From Pseudomonas fluorescens (lineage in GTDB: Bacteria; Pseudomonadota; Gammaproteobacteria; Pseudomonadales; Pseudomonadaceae): 64,000 bases of DNA. This document shows, piece after piece, positions 16,273 through 25,558 of this stretch. The stretch is taken from contig NZ_LACC01000006.1 in the NCBI RefSeq assembly GCF_000967965.1, positions 1 through 64,000 of the forward strand. The letters run 5' to 3'. The position numbers were made by a program, and so were the translations under genes. The notes beneath the pieces were generated by a model, which saw only the letters and a program-made list of their open reading frames with translations, ran no database searches and was not told where the DNA came from. Numbering within the stretch: the first letter of the stretch is position 1; each line of letters starts with the position of its first letter.

Positions 16273-16607
16273 GCGGTGTATCTGATCGAACAAGTAGTTC
16301 GCGACCATCTGTGATACGCGGTCAAAGAGGGTGTAAGCGCTGGAGTTGGTTTCCAGATAACCAACGCCAAAAAGCGTTTGGTGCTTCGGGTTGAAGGCAG
16401 TCAGATTCAACCTTGGCCGACCGCCTTGCCAATCAAAATATGACTAGGGAACGAACGGGGTACTCATGTTGTAACCCGTGGCGTATAGCACCAGATCGAT
16501 TTCCTCACGCGATCCATCGGTGAACACGACGTCGTCGCCGTCAAAGCAACTGACGTCTCCCTTAGCCTTAATGTCGCCATGCTGCAGGTAGTGCAGAAGC
16601 TGGAAGC
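16261..16607 (-). pseudogene. Remnant of a flavin-containing monooxygenase C-terminus
   Basis: On the minus strand one frame reads FQLLHYLQHGDIKAKGDVSC..., then GSREEIDLVLYATGYN, an in-frame TAG at 16454-16456, then DWQGGRPRLNLTAFNPKH...GVGYLETNSSAYTLFD. These are the hallmarks of FMO/Baeyer-Villiger-type monooxygenase C-termini, including the ATGY motif. The N-terminal two thirds are missing and the frame overlaps the end of the integrase remnant. It is non-functional debris. Confidence 0.75.
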
Positions 16608-16636
16608 TTTTTTTCGTGGTATTGGTTTGCCCATTA

Positions 16637-17335
16637 TCAGGAAAGCTTCGCCCACTCGTCGCGCTGCATTACCTCGACAATGATGGGTACTGGCGTCATC
16701 AGATGGGTGCGCATCATGGTTGTCGCTCGAACGGTGTCGCGGGCCAGAATGGCTTCGACCAGCGCGGCATGTTCCTTGCGTTTCAACGCCAGGGCCTCTT
16801 CGGAGAACACCGTTTGCGTCAACCACAAGTGACGATAGCGCTCGGCCTGGTCGAACAGGTAAGTACGCGCCTGAAGTAATTGCCTGGAACCGCAACCCGC
16901 CGCGATGGCACTGTGGAAGGCCTTGTGCCGCTCATCCCAAACGTCGAGCACCTTCTCGCGGGTTGTCACGTCCATGACCTTTGACAAGGTATGAGACTGC
17001 GCCAGGATCTGGGCTTCCCAGGCGTCATCACCTCGCTCGATGGCCAGGCCCACGATCATGGCTTCAAGATTGGCGCGAGCATCATAGATGTCCTGCATCT
17101 CTGACAGCGACATGGGGGCTACGCGGTAGCCTTTCTGACTGATGACCACCACCAGGTGTTCTGCCACCAACTGCGAAAGTGCTTCGCGCAGCGGGCCGAC
17201 ACCCAGGTCATAGCGCTCCTTGAGCCCGCTCATGAGGAGTTTTTCACCGGGCTTGAATGTGCCACGGATGATGTCCAGCTTGAGCCGTTCATACCCGCTG
17301 AATGCAGAGTTGAGCCTGGGGGTGACGCTATCCAA
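16637..17335 (-). CDS. csiR: GntR-family regulator CsiR/GlaR of the glutarate operon
   Basis: A GntR regulator of the FadR/FCD type, 232 residues from the TTG at 17335 (preceded by GGAG). Another TTG at 17365 would add ten residues, and no in-frame ATG fits. The winged helix shows [25 protein letters not shown], and the FCD effector domain follows with its metal-site histidines ([12 protein letters not shown]). It strongly resembles E. coli CsiR, is divergent from csiD, and is expected to repress csiD-lhgO-gabD until glutarate or L-2-hydroxyglutarate accumulates. Confidence 0.88.
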   Translation of the reverse strand: MDSVTPRLNSAFSGYERLKLDIIRGTFKPGEKLLMSGLKERYDLGVGPLREALSQLVAEHLVVVISQKGYRVAPMSLSEMQDIYDARANLEAMIVGLAIERGDDAWEAQILAQSHTLSKVMDVTTREKVLDVWDERHKAFHSAIAAGCGSRQLLQARTYLFDQAERYRHLWLTQTVFSEEALALKRKEHAALVEAILARDTVRATTMMRTHLMTPVPIIVEVMQRDEWAKLS

Positions 17336-17398
17336 GGTGCTGCTCCAGAACTTGCCAAACCCCAATCATACCCAAACATCTATCAGACGAAAAACATT

Positions 17399-17445
17399 CG
17401 ACAATTTCATGTTTTGTCGCTCAATTATAAAAATGTAGACATTTT
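17399..17445. promoter_or_regulatory. Two inverted repeats in the csiR-csiD divergent region (candidate CsiR sites)
   Basis: The first repeat is CGACAA (17399-17404), nine bases, TTGTCG (17414-17419). The second is AAAATGTAGACATTTT (17430-17445), a perfect 7-2-7 palindrome. The second contains ATGT-N5-TTTT, the pattern I recall for E. coli CsiR/GlaR sites. Both lie 80-130 bp upstream of csiD, where repressor binding could control both genes. Confidence 0.5.
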
Positions 17446-17527
17446 AGTTTTATGGCGATATTTTTCTTCTGCCAGATCCAGACCACTGCTGGAAGGCGCC
17501 AATCACTACCTTCGCCCGGGAGTTGCC

Positions 17528-18505
17528 ATGAACGCCTTTACTCAAATTCAGGACCTTGTGATGCCGCTGCCATCGCAGAGCAAGGGCTTCACCCTTACCC
17601 CTTCCAGCCAGTCGCCGCGCCTGCTTGAGCTGAAATTCGCCAAGGAAACCGTCGACGCGTTCGTCAAGGCAGTGGCCGAGTGGCCGGTCCAGGCACTGGA
17701 GTACAAGTCGTTCCTGCGTTTCCGGGTCGCCCAGATCCTTGACGAGCTGTGCGAAGGCACCCTGCGCCCGGTACTGGTCAACACCATCCTGGACCGCGCC
17801 ACCGGTGGCATGTTGATCACGCCTGAAGGATTGAACGACGTGTCCCAGGCCGATGACATGGTCAAGTTCTCCTCTGCAGTCGCCCACCTGATCGGTCGCT
17901 CCAACTTCGATGCCATGAGCGGCCAGTTCTACGCTCGCTTTGTGGTACTCAACAGCGACAACTCCGACAGCTACCTGCGTCAGCCACACCGGGTCATGGA
18001 ACTGCACAACGACGGCACCTTCGTCCAGGAGCGCACCGACTACGTGATGATGATGAAGATCGACGAGCAGAACATGGAAGGCGGCAACTCCCTGTTGCTG
18101 CACCTGGATGACTGGGAAGATCTGCACCACTACTACACTCACCCACTGGCTCGCCGTGAAATGCGCTTCACCGCACCACCGAGCAAGAACGTGCGCGAAG
18201 ACGTGTTCCACGCAGTGTTCGACAACGACGCCGAAGGTCGCCCGACCATGCGCTACATCGACCAGTTCGTGCAGCCTAAAGACTTCGAGGAAGGAATCTG
18301 GCTGAACGCCCTGAGCGAATCGCTGGAAGGCAGCCCGCAGAAACTGTCGGTACCGGTGCCGGTCGGCAGCTTCGTGCTGGTCAACAACATGTTCTGGCTG
18401 CACGGCCGTGACCGCTTTATCGCCCACCAGGGCCTGCGTCGTGAACTGATGCGCCAGCGTGGCTACATCAGTTATCAGAAAACCCTGTACCAGCGCGGCC
18501 AATAA
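17528..18505 (+). CDS. csiD: Glutarate 2-hydroxylase CsiD/GlaH
   Basis: A 325-residue Fe(II)/2-oxoglutarate dioxygenase. The iron ligands H160 and D162 (ELHNDGTF) and H292 ([10 protein letters not shown]) fall at the same numbers as in E. coli CsiD. It hydroxylates glutarate to L-2-hydroxyglutarate, with succinate as by-product. The frame is open back to 17156, but the ATG at 17528 gives the family's normal length and follows GGGAGTTGCC. It is divergent from csiR and followed by lhgO. Confidence 0.95.
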   Translation: MNAFTQIQDLVMPLPSQSKGFTLTPSSQSPRLLELKFAKETVDAFVKAVAEWPVQALEYKSFLRFRVAQILDELCEGTLRPVLVNTILDRATGGMLITPEGLNDVSQADDMVKFSSAVAHLIGRSNFDAMSGQFYARFVVLNSDNSDSYLRQPHRVMELHNDGTFVQERTDYVMMMKIDEQNMEGGNSLLLHLDDWEDLHHYYTHPLARREMRFTAPPSKNVREDVFHAVFDNDAEGRPTMRYIDQFVQPKDFEEGIWLNALSESLEGSPQKLSVPVPVGSFVLVNNMFWLHGRDRFIAHQGLRRELMRQRGYISYQKTLYQRGQ

Positions 18506-18588
18506 GGTTTGCCAAGGGTTGAACCGGTGAGGGCCGCCACGCGTGGTGGTGTTTCCAACAAGAACGTAATTCAGGTGGGTGCAGGCTA

Positions 18589-19866
18589 ATGGCTGTGTAC
18601 GACTTCATCATCATCGGTGCCGGCATCGTGGGCATGTCCACGGCCATGCAACTGGCCCAGGTTTACCCGGACGCCAAAATCCTCCTGCTGGAGAAAGAGT
18701 CCGGCCCGGCCAGGCACCAGACCGGCCACAACAGTGGCGTGATCCACGCCGGTGTCTACTACACCCCGGGCAGCCTGAAGGCGCGTTTCTGCCTGGAAGG
18801 CAATAAGGCCACCAAGGCCTTCTGCAACAAGCACAGCATCCCTTATGACGAGTGCGGCAAGCTGCTGGTGGCCACCAACGAGCTGGAAATGGAGCGCATG
18901 CGCGCGCTGTGGGAACGCACCGCAGCCAATGGCATCAAGCGTGACTGGCTGACGGCCGCCGAGCTGCGTGAGCGCGAGCCGAACATCGTCGGCCTGGGCG
19001 GGATCTTCGTGCCTTCAAGCGGCATCGTGAACTACGCCCAGGTCACTGCGGCCATGGGCGGCGAATTCGAAGCCGCCGGTGGCGAGATCCGCTACAACAG
19101 CGAAGTAGTCGCCATCGATGAGCGTCCCGATGAAGTGGTGGTGCGCTGCAGCGACCAGGAGCACCACGGGCGCTTCCTGATCACCTGCTCGGGCCTGATG
19201 GCCGACCGCGTTGTGCGCATGCTCGGGATAAAGCCGAACTTCATCATCTGCCCGTTCCGGGGCGAGTACTACCTGCTGCCCAAGCAGCACAACCAGATCG
19301 TCAACCACCTGATCTACCCGATCCCGGATCCGTCCATGCCGTTCCTCGGCGTACACCTGACCCGCATGATCGACGGCACCGTCACCGTCGGCCCCAACGC
19401 GGTGCTTGCGATGAAGCGCGAAGGTTATCGCAAGACCGATGTCTCGCTGTCCGATATGTTCGAAACCCTGACCACCCCGGGCATTCTCAAGGTGCTGAAG
19501 AAGAACCTGCGCCCCGGACTGATCGAGATGAAAAACTCGTTGTTCAAGGGCGGCTACCTCAAGCAAGTGCAGAAGTACTGCCCGAGCCTCACCAAGAGCG
19601 ATCTCACCGCCTACCCGGCGGGTGTCCGCGCCCAGGCTGTCTCGCTGGACGGCAAGTTGATCGACGACTTCCTGTTCGTCAACACCGCTCGCAGCGTCAG
19701 CGTCTGCAACGCTCCGTCACCTGCCGCGACCTCCGCCATCCCGATCGGCGCGTACATCGTCGACAAGGTCCGCGAACAGCTTACCCGCTCTGGCGCCAGT
19801 TTCGTCAAACCCGACAGCTCCGTCCAACCCGCCCCTATGGCGGCCTCCATCGCAGCCCCCCATTAA
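18589..19866 (+). CDS. lhgO: L-2-hydroxyglutarate dehydrogenase/oxidase LhgO
   Basis: A 425-residue FAD-dependent DAO-family protein. It has the N-terminal dinucleotide motif IIIGAGIVGMSTAMQLA and the family signature RHQTGHNSGVIHAGVYY near residues 43-60. It oxidises L-2-hydroxyglutarate to 2-oxoglutarate and passes electrons to the membrane quinone pool. It lies 83 bp after csiD, which makes its substrate, and 27 bp before gabD. The frame is intact and of normal length. Confidence 0.94.
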   Translation: MAVYDFIIIGAGIVGMSTAMQLAQVYPDAKILLLEKESGPARHQTGHNSGVIHAGVYYTPGSLKARFCLEGNKATKAFCNKHSIPYDECGKLLVATNELEMERMRALWERTAANGIKRDWLTAAELREREPNIVGLGGIFVPSSGIVNYAQVTAAMGGEFEAAGGEIRYNSEVVAIDERPDEVVVRCSDQEHHGRFLITCSGLMADRVVRMLGIKPNFIICPFRGEYYLLPKQHNQIVNHLIYPIPDPSMPFLGVHLTRMIDGTVTVGPNAVLAMKREGYRKTDVSLSDMFETLTTPGILKVLKKNLRPGLIEMKNSLFKGGYLKQVQKYCPSLTKSDLTAYPAGVRAQAVSLDGKLIDDFLFVNTARSVSVCNAPSPAATSAIPIGAYIVDKVREQLTRSGASFVKPDSSVQPAPMAASIAAPH

Positions 19867-19893
19867 CGATAACCAAGCAGCGAGGAATCACGC

Positions 19894-21342
19894 GTGCAAC
19901 TCAACGATCCGAAACTGTTCCGCCAGCAAGCCTATATCGACGGTGTATGGGTAGATGCCGACAACGGCCAGACCCTCAAGGTCAACAACCCGGCCACCGG
20001 TGAAATCATCGGCAGCGTGCCGAAGATGGGCGCTACCGAGACCCGGCGCGCCATCGAGGCCGCCGACAAGGCATTACCGGCCTGGCGCGCCCTGACCGCC
20101 AAGGAACGCGCCAACAAACTGCGCAAGTGGTTCGACCTGATGATGGCCAACCAGGAAGACCTGGCCCGCTTGATGACCCTCGAACAAGGCAAGCCGCTGA
20201 CCGAGTCCCGTGGCGAAATCGCTTATGCAGCCTCCTTCCTGGAGTGGTTCGGCGAAGAAGCCAAGCGCGTCTATGGCGACATGATCCCCGGTCACCAGGT
20301 CGACAAGCGCCTGATGGTGCTCAAGCAACCGATCGGTGTCACTGCCGCCATCACCCCGTGGAACTTCCCTTCGGCGATGATTACCCGCAAGGCCGGCCCG
20401 GCCCTGGCCGCCGGTTGCACCATGGTCCTCAAGCCGGCCTCGCAAACGCCCTACTCGGCCCTGGCCCTGGCGGAACTGGCCGAGCGCGCCGGTATTCCGA
20501 AGGGTGTGTTCAGCGTGGTCACCGGCAGTGCCGGCGAAGTCGGCGCCGAGCTGACCGGTAACCCGATCGTGCGCAAGCTGACCTTCACCGGCTCCACCGA
20601 AATCGGCCGCCAGCTGATGGTCGAGTGCGCCAAGGACATCAAGAAAGTCTCGCTGGAACTGGGCGGCAATGCACCCTTCATCGTGTTCGATGACGCCGAC
20701 CTGGACGCCGCCGTCGAGGGCGCGCTGATCTCCAAGTATCGCAACAACGGCCAGACCTGCGTCTGCGCCAACCGCCTGTACATCCAGGACGGTGTCTACG
20801 ATGCCTTCGTCGAAAAACTCACCGCCGCCGTGGCCAGGTTGAACATCGGCAACGGCCTGGAAAACGGCATCACCACAGGTCCCCTGATCGACGCCAAGGC
20901 CATGGCCAAGGTCCAGGAGCACATTGACGATGCCGTGAGCAAAGGGGCTCGTGTGGTCGCCGGCGGCAAGCCGCACGCCCTGGGCGGGACCTTCTTCGAG
21001 CCGACTGTGCTGGTCGATGTACCGCGCAACGCTGCTGTCGCCAAAGAAGAAACCTTCGGCCCGCTGGCACCGCTGTTCCGCTTCAAGGATGAAGCCGAGG
21101 TGATCGCCATGGCCAATGACACCGAATTCGGCCTGGCCTCGTACTTCTATGCTCGCGACTTGAGCCGTGTGTTCCGTGTGGGCGAAGCGCTGGAATACGG
21201 CATTGTCGGCGTCAACACCGGGATCATCTCCAACGAAGTGGCGCCGTTCGGCGGCATCAAGGCCTCGGGCCTGGGCCGCGAAGGCTCCAAGTACGGCATC
21301 GAGGACTACCTGGAAATCAAATACCTGTGCATCGGTATCTGA
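19894..21342 (+). CDS. gabD: Succinate/glutarate semialdehyde dehydrogenase
   Basis: A 482-residue NAD(P)-dependent aldehyde dehydrogenase. Catalytic C289 lies in NNGQTCVCANR, general base E255 in LELGGN, and the cofactor region has TPWNFPSAMITRK and FTGSTEIGRQ. The gene starts at GTG 19894 after GAGGAA. In an operon with csiD and lhgO its job is probably oxidation of glutarate semialdehyde (from 5-aminovalerate) to glutarate, with succinate semialdehyde as another substrate. No aminotransferase (gabT/davT) or permease follows, unlike the E. coli operon. Confidence 0.93.
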   Translation: MQLNDPKLFRQQAYIDGVWVDADNGQTLKVNNPATGEIIGSVPKMGATETRRAIEAADKALPAWRALTAKERANKLRKWFDLMMANQEDLARLMTLEQGKPLTESRGEIAYAASFLEWFGEEAKRVYGDMIPGHQVDKRLMVLKQPIGVTAAITPWNFPSAMITRKAGPALAAGCTMVLKPASQTPYSALALAELAERAGIPKGVFSVVTGSAGEVGAELTGNPIVRKLTFTGSTEIGRQLMVECAKDIKKVSLELGGNAPFIVFDDADLDAAVEGALISKYRNNGQTCVCANRLYIQDGVYDAFVEKLTAAVARLNIGNGLENGITTGPLIDAKAMAKVQEHIDDAVSKGARVVAGGKPHALGGTFFEPTVLVDVPRNAAVAKEETFGPLAPLFRFKDEAEVIAMANDTEFGLASYFYARDLSRVFRVGEALEYGIVGVNTGIISNEVAPFGGIKASGLGREGSKYGIEDYLEIKYLCIGI

Positions 21343-21373
21343 GCCGCCACGCCGCCTGCGCTGCGTAACACCT

Positions 21374-21402
21374 GACGCCCCGCTTGCGGGGCGTCGCTTT
21401 GT
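21374..21402 (+). terminator. Intrinsic terminator after gabD
   Basis: The GACGCCCCGC/GCGGGGCGTC stem with loop TT (21374-21395) is followed by GCTTTGTT. It ends the csiD operon and faces the convergent tetR gene. Confidence 0.75.
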
Positions 21403-21409
21403 TCGCGGT

Positions 21410-22078
21410 TCAAGGGCTCGGGTCCGTCAACATTGCGTGCAGCATGCGCGCCATCAACTTGGGCGTGTCCTCGTCAGTGAGGTAGCCCGGTCTTTCCAAC
21501 AGCATGGCCCGAGGTAGCACCGACCAGGTCTGGTAAACCAGAAACTCGGCCTTTTCCCGGTCCTTGACCCGGATTTCGCTGGCGAAGCGTTTCATCAAGG
21601 CCGAACTCGCAGTGGCGGTCCAAAGCTGCTTGGCCTTGACCACATCCAGTCGCACCAGCTCGTCATAATGAGTGGAGCGCACGCTGAACGCAGGATCGTA
21701 GAGGGTTTTCTTGTGATGGGCGGCCAGTACGGCCCGCAGGGCCAGCAAAATCCCGTCTAACAACGTGGTGCCAGACGGCAGCGCCATAATGTCGGCGTAC
21801 AGTCCGATGCGGGCTTCAGTCCGGTAATCATCAAACACTGCAGCGATCAACGACTCCATCGTCGGGAAGTACTCGTAGATCGAACTGATCGCCACCCCTG
21901 AGTCTTCGGCCAGGCGCATGGCGTTCAAGGCTTCCCGCCCCTCGCTTTCGAGAATCTGCCGACCGGCCTGTTTCACGGCCGTGACCAGCGCGATCGAGCG
22001 TGCCTGCCGCGGTTCCTTGCGCGGCTGGGCAGGTATTTCGACCTGCACGCCCGGCTTGTCAGGGGTTGGTTTGATCAT
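21410..22078 (-). CDS. TetR-family regulator
   Basis: A 222-residue TetR protein. The helix-turn-helix region reads LNAMRLAEDSGVAISSIYEYFPTMESL (roughly residues 50-76), followed by an all-helical ligand domain. I chose the ATG at 22078 (preceded by GAGAGGACACC) over a long upstream extension to 22279 that has no homology. It follows a thioesterase and an iron-dependent alcohol dehydrogenase on the same strand, so it probably controls these and perhaps the divergent LuxE/LuxC-like operon. The ligand is unknown; an acyl-CoA is plausible. Confidence 0.82.
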   Translation of the reverse strand: MIKPTPDKPGVQVEIPAQPRKEPRQARSIALVTAVKQAGRQILESEGREALNAMRLAEDSGVAISSIYEYFPTMESLIAAVFDDYRTEARIGLYADIMALPSGTTLLDGILLALRAVLAAHHKKTLYDPAFSVRSTHYDELVRLDVVKAKQLWTATASSALMKRFASEIRVKDREKAEFLVYQTWSVLPRAMLLERPGYLTDEDTPKLMARMLHAMLTDPSP

Positions 22079-22160
22079 GGTGTCCTCTCCAGAATGCTGC
22101 TCATTGCCACCGTGGCAAAACCGACAAGCAGCAAACTGGAGTATGACCGAGCCGACTCGC

Positions 22161-22598
22161 TTAGTCAGCGAGTCTCGCGAGTACACAACGCACCGTTTCC
22201 GGGATGGGCACCGAGGTGTTGCTGGCGCGGTCGACGTACACATAGACGATATGGGCCGCTGCGGCCGCTTCATGCTCATCGTTGCGAAACAGTGCCAGCT
22301 CGTAGCGTGCGCTGCTGTTACCCAGACGGGATATTTTCATTGCGACATTGATCTGGTCGGGGAAGCCGATGGACGCAAAGTAGGTGCAACCGGAATTGAC
22401 GATCAACCCGATCACCGGGCTGTTGGCAATGTCCAGGGTGCCCTGTTCGACCAGGAACGCCGTGATCGCCGACTCACAGTACGAGTAGTAGACCACGTTG
22501 TTCACATGCCCAAAGGAGTCATTGTCACCAAAGCGCGTCGGCACTTTGGTGAAATGGCGAAACTCGTCCCGGCACGGCCGTTTGAGTTTGTTGCTCAT
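22161..22598 (-). CDS. Hotdog-fold acyl-CoA thioesterase
   Basis: A 145-residue 4-hydroxybenzoyl-CoA thioesterase/YbgC-type protein. It has the characteristic TRFGDNDSFGHVNNVVYYSY motif near residues 20-39, where the Asp is catalytic. The start at 22598 overlaps the alcohol dehydrogenase stop as ATGA, so they are co-translated. It would release a carboxylic acid from its CoA ester. Neighbouring acyl-activating and reducing enzymes suggest an acyl chain substrate, but the exact acyl group is unknown. Confidence 0.82.
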   Translation of the reverse strand: MSNKLKRPCRDEFRHFTKVPTRFGDNDSFGHVNNVVYYSYCESAITAFLVEQGTLDIANSPVIGLIVNSGCTYFASIGFPDQINVAMKISRLGNSSARYELALFRNDEHEAAAAAHIVYVYVDRASNTSVPIPETVRCVLARLAD

Positions 22599-23746
22599 AG
22601 GATTTCCCTGTAGATCGAGCGCACATCTTCCAGGCACAGCTGCCGCGGATTGTTGCCGAGCAGGCGCTGCTGCTTCATCGCATCGATAGCCAGCGCCTCG
22701 ATGTCGGACTCGACGATGCCCAGGTCACGCAAGCGGGTCGACAGGCCCAGTTCACCGGCCAGGGTGCCAAGGTAGTTGGCCAGCGTAGCGGCTTTTTCTG
22801 TATCGGTACCCAGGGTGCCAGGCAGGACGATATCGGCCAGTTGCGCATACAGCGGCGCCACCGCCTCGAGATTGAAGCGCATCACCGGCCCCAGCACCAG
22901 CGCATTGGAAAGTCCGTGCGGTATATGGAAACGTGCGCCGAGGGGATACGCCAGGGCATGCACCGCCGCCACTGGCGCGTTGGCGAACGCCATGCCCGCC
23001 AGGCAGGCACCCAGCAACATGTTCTCCCGCGCTTGCAGGTTGCTGCCATCCAGGCAGGCCTGGAACAGACTGCCGGACAACAGACGCAGCGCCTCTCGTG
23101 CCAGGCAATCGGAAATCGGATTCTTCAGGTTCCTGGTGGTGTAGGCCTCGATGGCATGGACCATGGCATCGATACCGGTCGCTGCAGTGACGTGGGGCGG
23201 CAGGCCAAGGGTCAGCTCCGCATCCAGCACCGCCAGGTCGGGCAACAGCATTGGCGAATAAACCACGTTCTTCTCACCGGTACCGGTGGTCACGACCGAG
23301 ACCGAAGTCACCTCCGAACCGGTCCCTGCCGTGGTCGGCACCAGAATCAGCGGCAGGCGCGGGCCCTTGGTCTGGTTGATGCCATAGACTTGACTCAACG
23401 ACTCGCCACTGCTCGCCAACAGCGCAGCCAGCTTGGCGGCATCCAGCGAACTGCCGCCGCCCAGCCCCACCACGCAATCGGCGCCACAGCTTTTCGCGGC
23501 ATCCACCGCCGCCAGGATCACCGACTCCGGCGGGTCGGCCTGTACCTGGGAAAACACGCTGACGGCTATGTCCTGACCCTCGAAACCGGCGAGCACCGCA
23601 TCCAGAAGCCGAGCCGCAATAACCCCCGCATCGGTCACCAGCAAAACCGATTTGCAGCCCCTGGCGCGAACATGATCGGCGAGCCGGGTCGACGCACCGC
23701 GTTCGATGATCATTGATGGAGTGGTTTGAAATACCATTTTCAACAT
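22595..23746 (-). CDS. Iron-containing alcohol dehydrogenase
   Basis: A 383-residue group III (Fe-ADH) alcohol dehydrogenase. NAD-binding motifs GGGSSLDAAKLAAL and PTTAGTGSEVT are present, and the iron-ligand histidines lie in the IDAMVHAIEAY, AAVHALAYPLGARFHIPHG region. The ATG at 23746 (MLKMVFQTTP) was chosen because upstream sequence to 23959 shows no homology; an internal ATG at 23737 is also possible. It heads a minus-strand operon with the thioesterase and tetR and is divergent from the LuxE/LuxC-like pair, so it may interconvert the aldehyde made by that pair and an alcohol. Confidence 0.85.
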   Translation of the reverse strand: MLKMVFQTTPSMIIERGASTRLADHVRARGCKSVLLVTDAGVIAARLLDAVLAGFEGQDIAVSVFSQVQADPPESVILAAVDAAKSCGADCVVGLGGGSSLDAAKLAALLASSGESLSQVYGINQTKGPRLPLILVPTTAGTGSEVTSVSVVTTGTGEKNVVYSPMLLPDLAVLDAELTLGLPPHVTAATGIDAMVHAIEAYTTRNLKNPISDCLAREALRLLSGSLFQACLDGSNLQARENMLLGACLAGMAFANAPVAAVHALAYPLGARFHIPHGLSNALVLGPVMRFNLEAVAPLYAQLADIVLPGTLGTDTEKAATLANYLGTLAGELGLSTRLRDLGIVESDIEALAIDAMKQQRLLGNNPRQLCLEDVRSIYREIL

Positions 23747-24114
23747 GGAAGCCTCACGAATAGGTGTGTGTTGCGCTGAGTTTTCATGGCGATTGCAAAG
23801 CCCATACGCCAACCGGAAACCCCTCACGAATAGCCGTCTGAGTGGCAGCGCTCCCCTCATTGACAGGAGTGAGCGAGACAGAGTGTATGCCAGCCCACTT
23901 CCTGATCCCGCCTGAAATCCGGTCACCCACCCCGAATCCGGAACGGCCTGCACGGGCACCTCGATACGCTTATTTTTTTCCTTGTTTATCAGCTACTTGT
24001 GTCATATCGACCGGCACATGAATCCGGAACAAATTCCGAAGCGGCATCCCCATACTTGAGCCGCACCCTTCCCCGGCCTCGCCGGTTCCCACTAGTCGAG
24101 TAGCGAGCCAGAAA
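23747..24114. promoter_or_regulatory. Divergent promoter region between the Fe-ADH and LuxE-like genes
   Basis: 368 bp without a gene. A 12-bp direct repeat, CCTCACGAATAG, occurs at 23752-23763 and 23822-23833 (70 bp apart, close to seven helical turns). Near 24025-24042 there is a near-palindrome, CCGGAACAAATTCCGA. Either could bind the TetR or AraC regulator. I cannot assign exact promoters. Confidence 0.4.
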
Positions 24115-25554
24115 ATGCCCACTGCACAACTGTCGATAGAACAAAAAACCCAGCAGCTGCTGAACAACCCGGCAGAATTGGTCAACTATTCCCAGCAAGC
24201 CTGGAACCATTTGCCCCGCGCCGAAATCGACGCGCTACAACTCAACGCCCTGAAGCAACGCTTCGAAGAACTCCGCGAGCGCATACCGGTACTGAAGAAA
24301 CTCGCCGACGCCCAAGGCGTGGAAAAGATCGAGCAACTCGACGACGTAGTGCCGCTGCTGTTCGAACACACCGTTTACAAGTCCTACCCGCCATCGTTGC
24401 TGGAGAAGCGCAGCTTCGGCCAGATCAACAAATGGCTGGGCAAACTGGTGACGCCAGAGGTTGCCGAAGCCATCGCCGCGGTCAACGTCAGCGATTGCCA
24501 AGGCCTGGATGACTGGTTCGAGACCATGGACGAAGGCGTGCCGCAGCTGCGCATCAGTCACACCTCGGGCACTTCCGGCACCCTGTCGTTCCTGCCCCAG
24601 GGTGTTCATGAGTGGGAAAAATTCGCTCAACTGCGCAAGATGATGGTGTGGAACATGGAGGGTCCGGACACCCCGGAGCCCAACTTGCACACGATCTACC
24701 CTTACTACCGCAAGGGTTACCTGAGCCATGTGCGCGTCCATGCCGCCATGATTCCAGCACTGTTGCCGGACGAATCGCATTTCCATGCCGCTTACCCGAC
24801 CACCCTCAGCACCGACGTGCTGCACCTGGGGGCCAAGCTGCGCGCGGCACAGTCCAAAGGCACCCTCGACCGCCTGGTGATCAGCCCGGAACTGCTGGAA
24901 AAGAAGAAGGCTTTCGACCAGTTGCAAGCCGACATGCCACAGCACCTGGCGACCTTCTTCGATCATATGTCCACCAAGCTCAATGGTCAGCGCGTGTACA
25001 TCGGCGCGACCTGGAACCTGCTGCACAGCATGGCCAAGGCCGGCCTTGCGCGGGGCCTGGAAGGTGTCTTCCACCCTGACTCGTTCGTGCACACCGCCGG
25101 CGGCGGCAAGGGTGTCGTACAACCCGAGGGCTGGCGTGAAGACGTGCTGCGTTTCACCGGTGCCAAGACGCTCAACGAATCCTACGCAATGTCCGAAATC
25201 GTCGGCGGCGCCCACGCGCGGTGCGAAGCAGGCCACTTCCACTTCGCCCCCACCGTCGTCCCCTACCTGCTCGATCCAGAGACCAGCAAGCCACTGCCGC
25301 GCAAAGGCCGCGTGACCGGTCGTGCAGCCTTCTTCGACCTCGGCGCCGAGATCCGTTGGGGCGGTTTTATCACCGGCGATGAAATCACCGTCGAATGGGA
25401 CAAGCCTTGCGCATGCGGCCGGCCGAGTTGCTACGTCGTCGGGCCGATCCAGCGCTACAGCGAACTCAATGGTGGCGACGACAAGATCACTTGTGCAGCA
25501 ACAGAAGACTCCCATCGCCAGGCGATGGATTTCCTGAACACTTTAGAGGGCTAA
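24115..25554 (+). CDS. LuxE-like acyl-protein synthetase / adenylate-forming enzyme
   Basis: A 479-residue ANL-superfamily protein of the LuxE/phenylacetate-CoA ligase-like branch. The nucleotide-binding P-loop reads HTSGTSG (149-155). A later AMP-site region has TAGGGKG and a conserved NESYAMSEIVGG, and a cysteine cluster (CACGRPSC) lies near the C-terminus. In Vibrio, LuxE activates fatty acid for reduction by LuxC. Here the gene lies four bases before a LuxC-like gene, so the two probably form an acid reductase. No luciferase genes are near, so light production is not implied. Confidence 0.82.
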   Translation: MPTAQLSIEQKTQQLLNNPAELVNYSQQAWNHLPRAEIDALQLNALKQRFEELRERIPVLKKLADAQGVEKIEQLDDVVPLLFEHTVYKSYPPSLLEKRSFGQINKWLGKLVTPEVAEAIAAVNVSDCQGLDDWFETMDEGVPQLRISHTSGTSGTLSFLPQGVHEWEKFAQLRKMMVWNMEGPDTPEPNLHTIYPYYRKGYLSHVRVHAAMIPALLPDESHFHAAYPTTLSTDVLHLGAKLRAAQSKGTLDRLVISPELLEKKKAFDQLQADMPQHLATFFDHMSTKLNGQRVYIGATWNLLHSMAKAGLARGLEGVFHPDSFVHTAGGGKGVVQPEGWREDVLRFTGAKTLNESYAMSEIVGGAHARCEAGHFHFAPTVVPYLLDPETSKPLPRKGRVTGRAAFFDLGAEIRWGGFITGDEITVEWDKPCACGRPSCYVVGPIQRYSELNGGDDKITCAATEDSHRQAMDFLNTLEG

Positions 25555-25558
25555 CCCC

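Noticed and set aside
24235..25515. 426-codon minus-strand frame opposite the LuxE-like gene
   Set aside because: Antisense shadow; the plus strand carries the conserved HTSGTSG motif and operon spacing.
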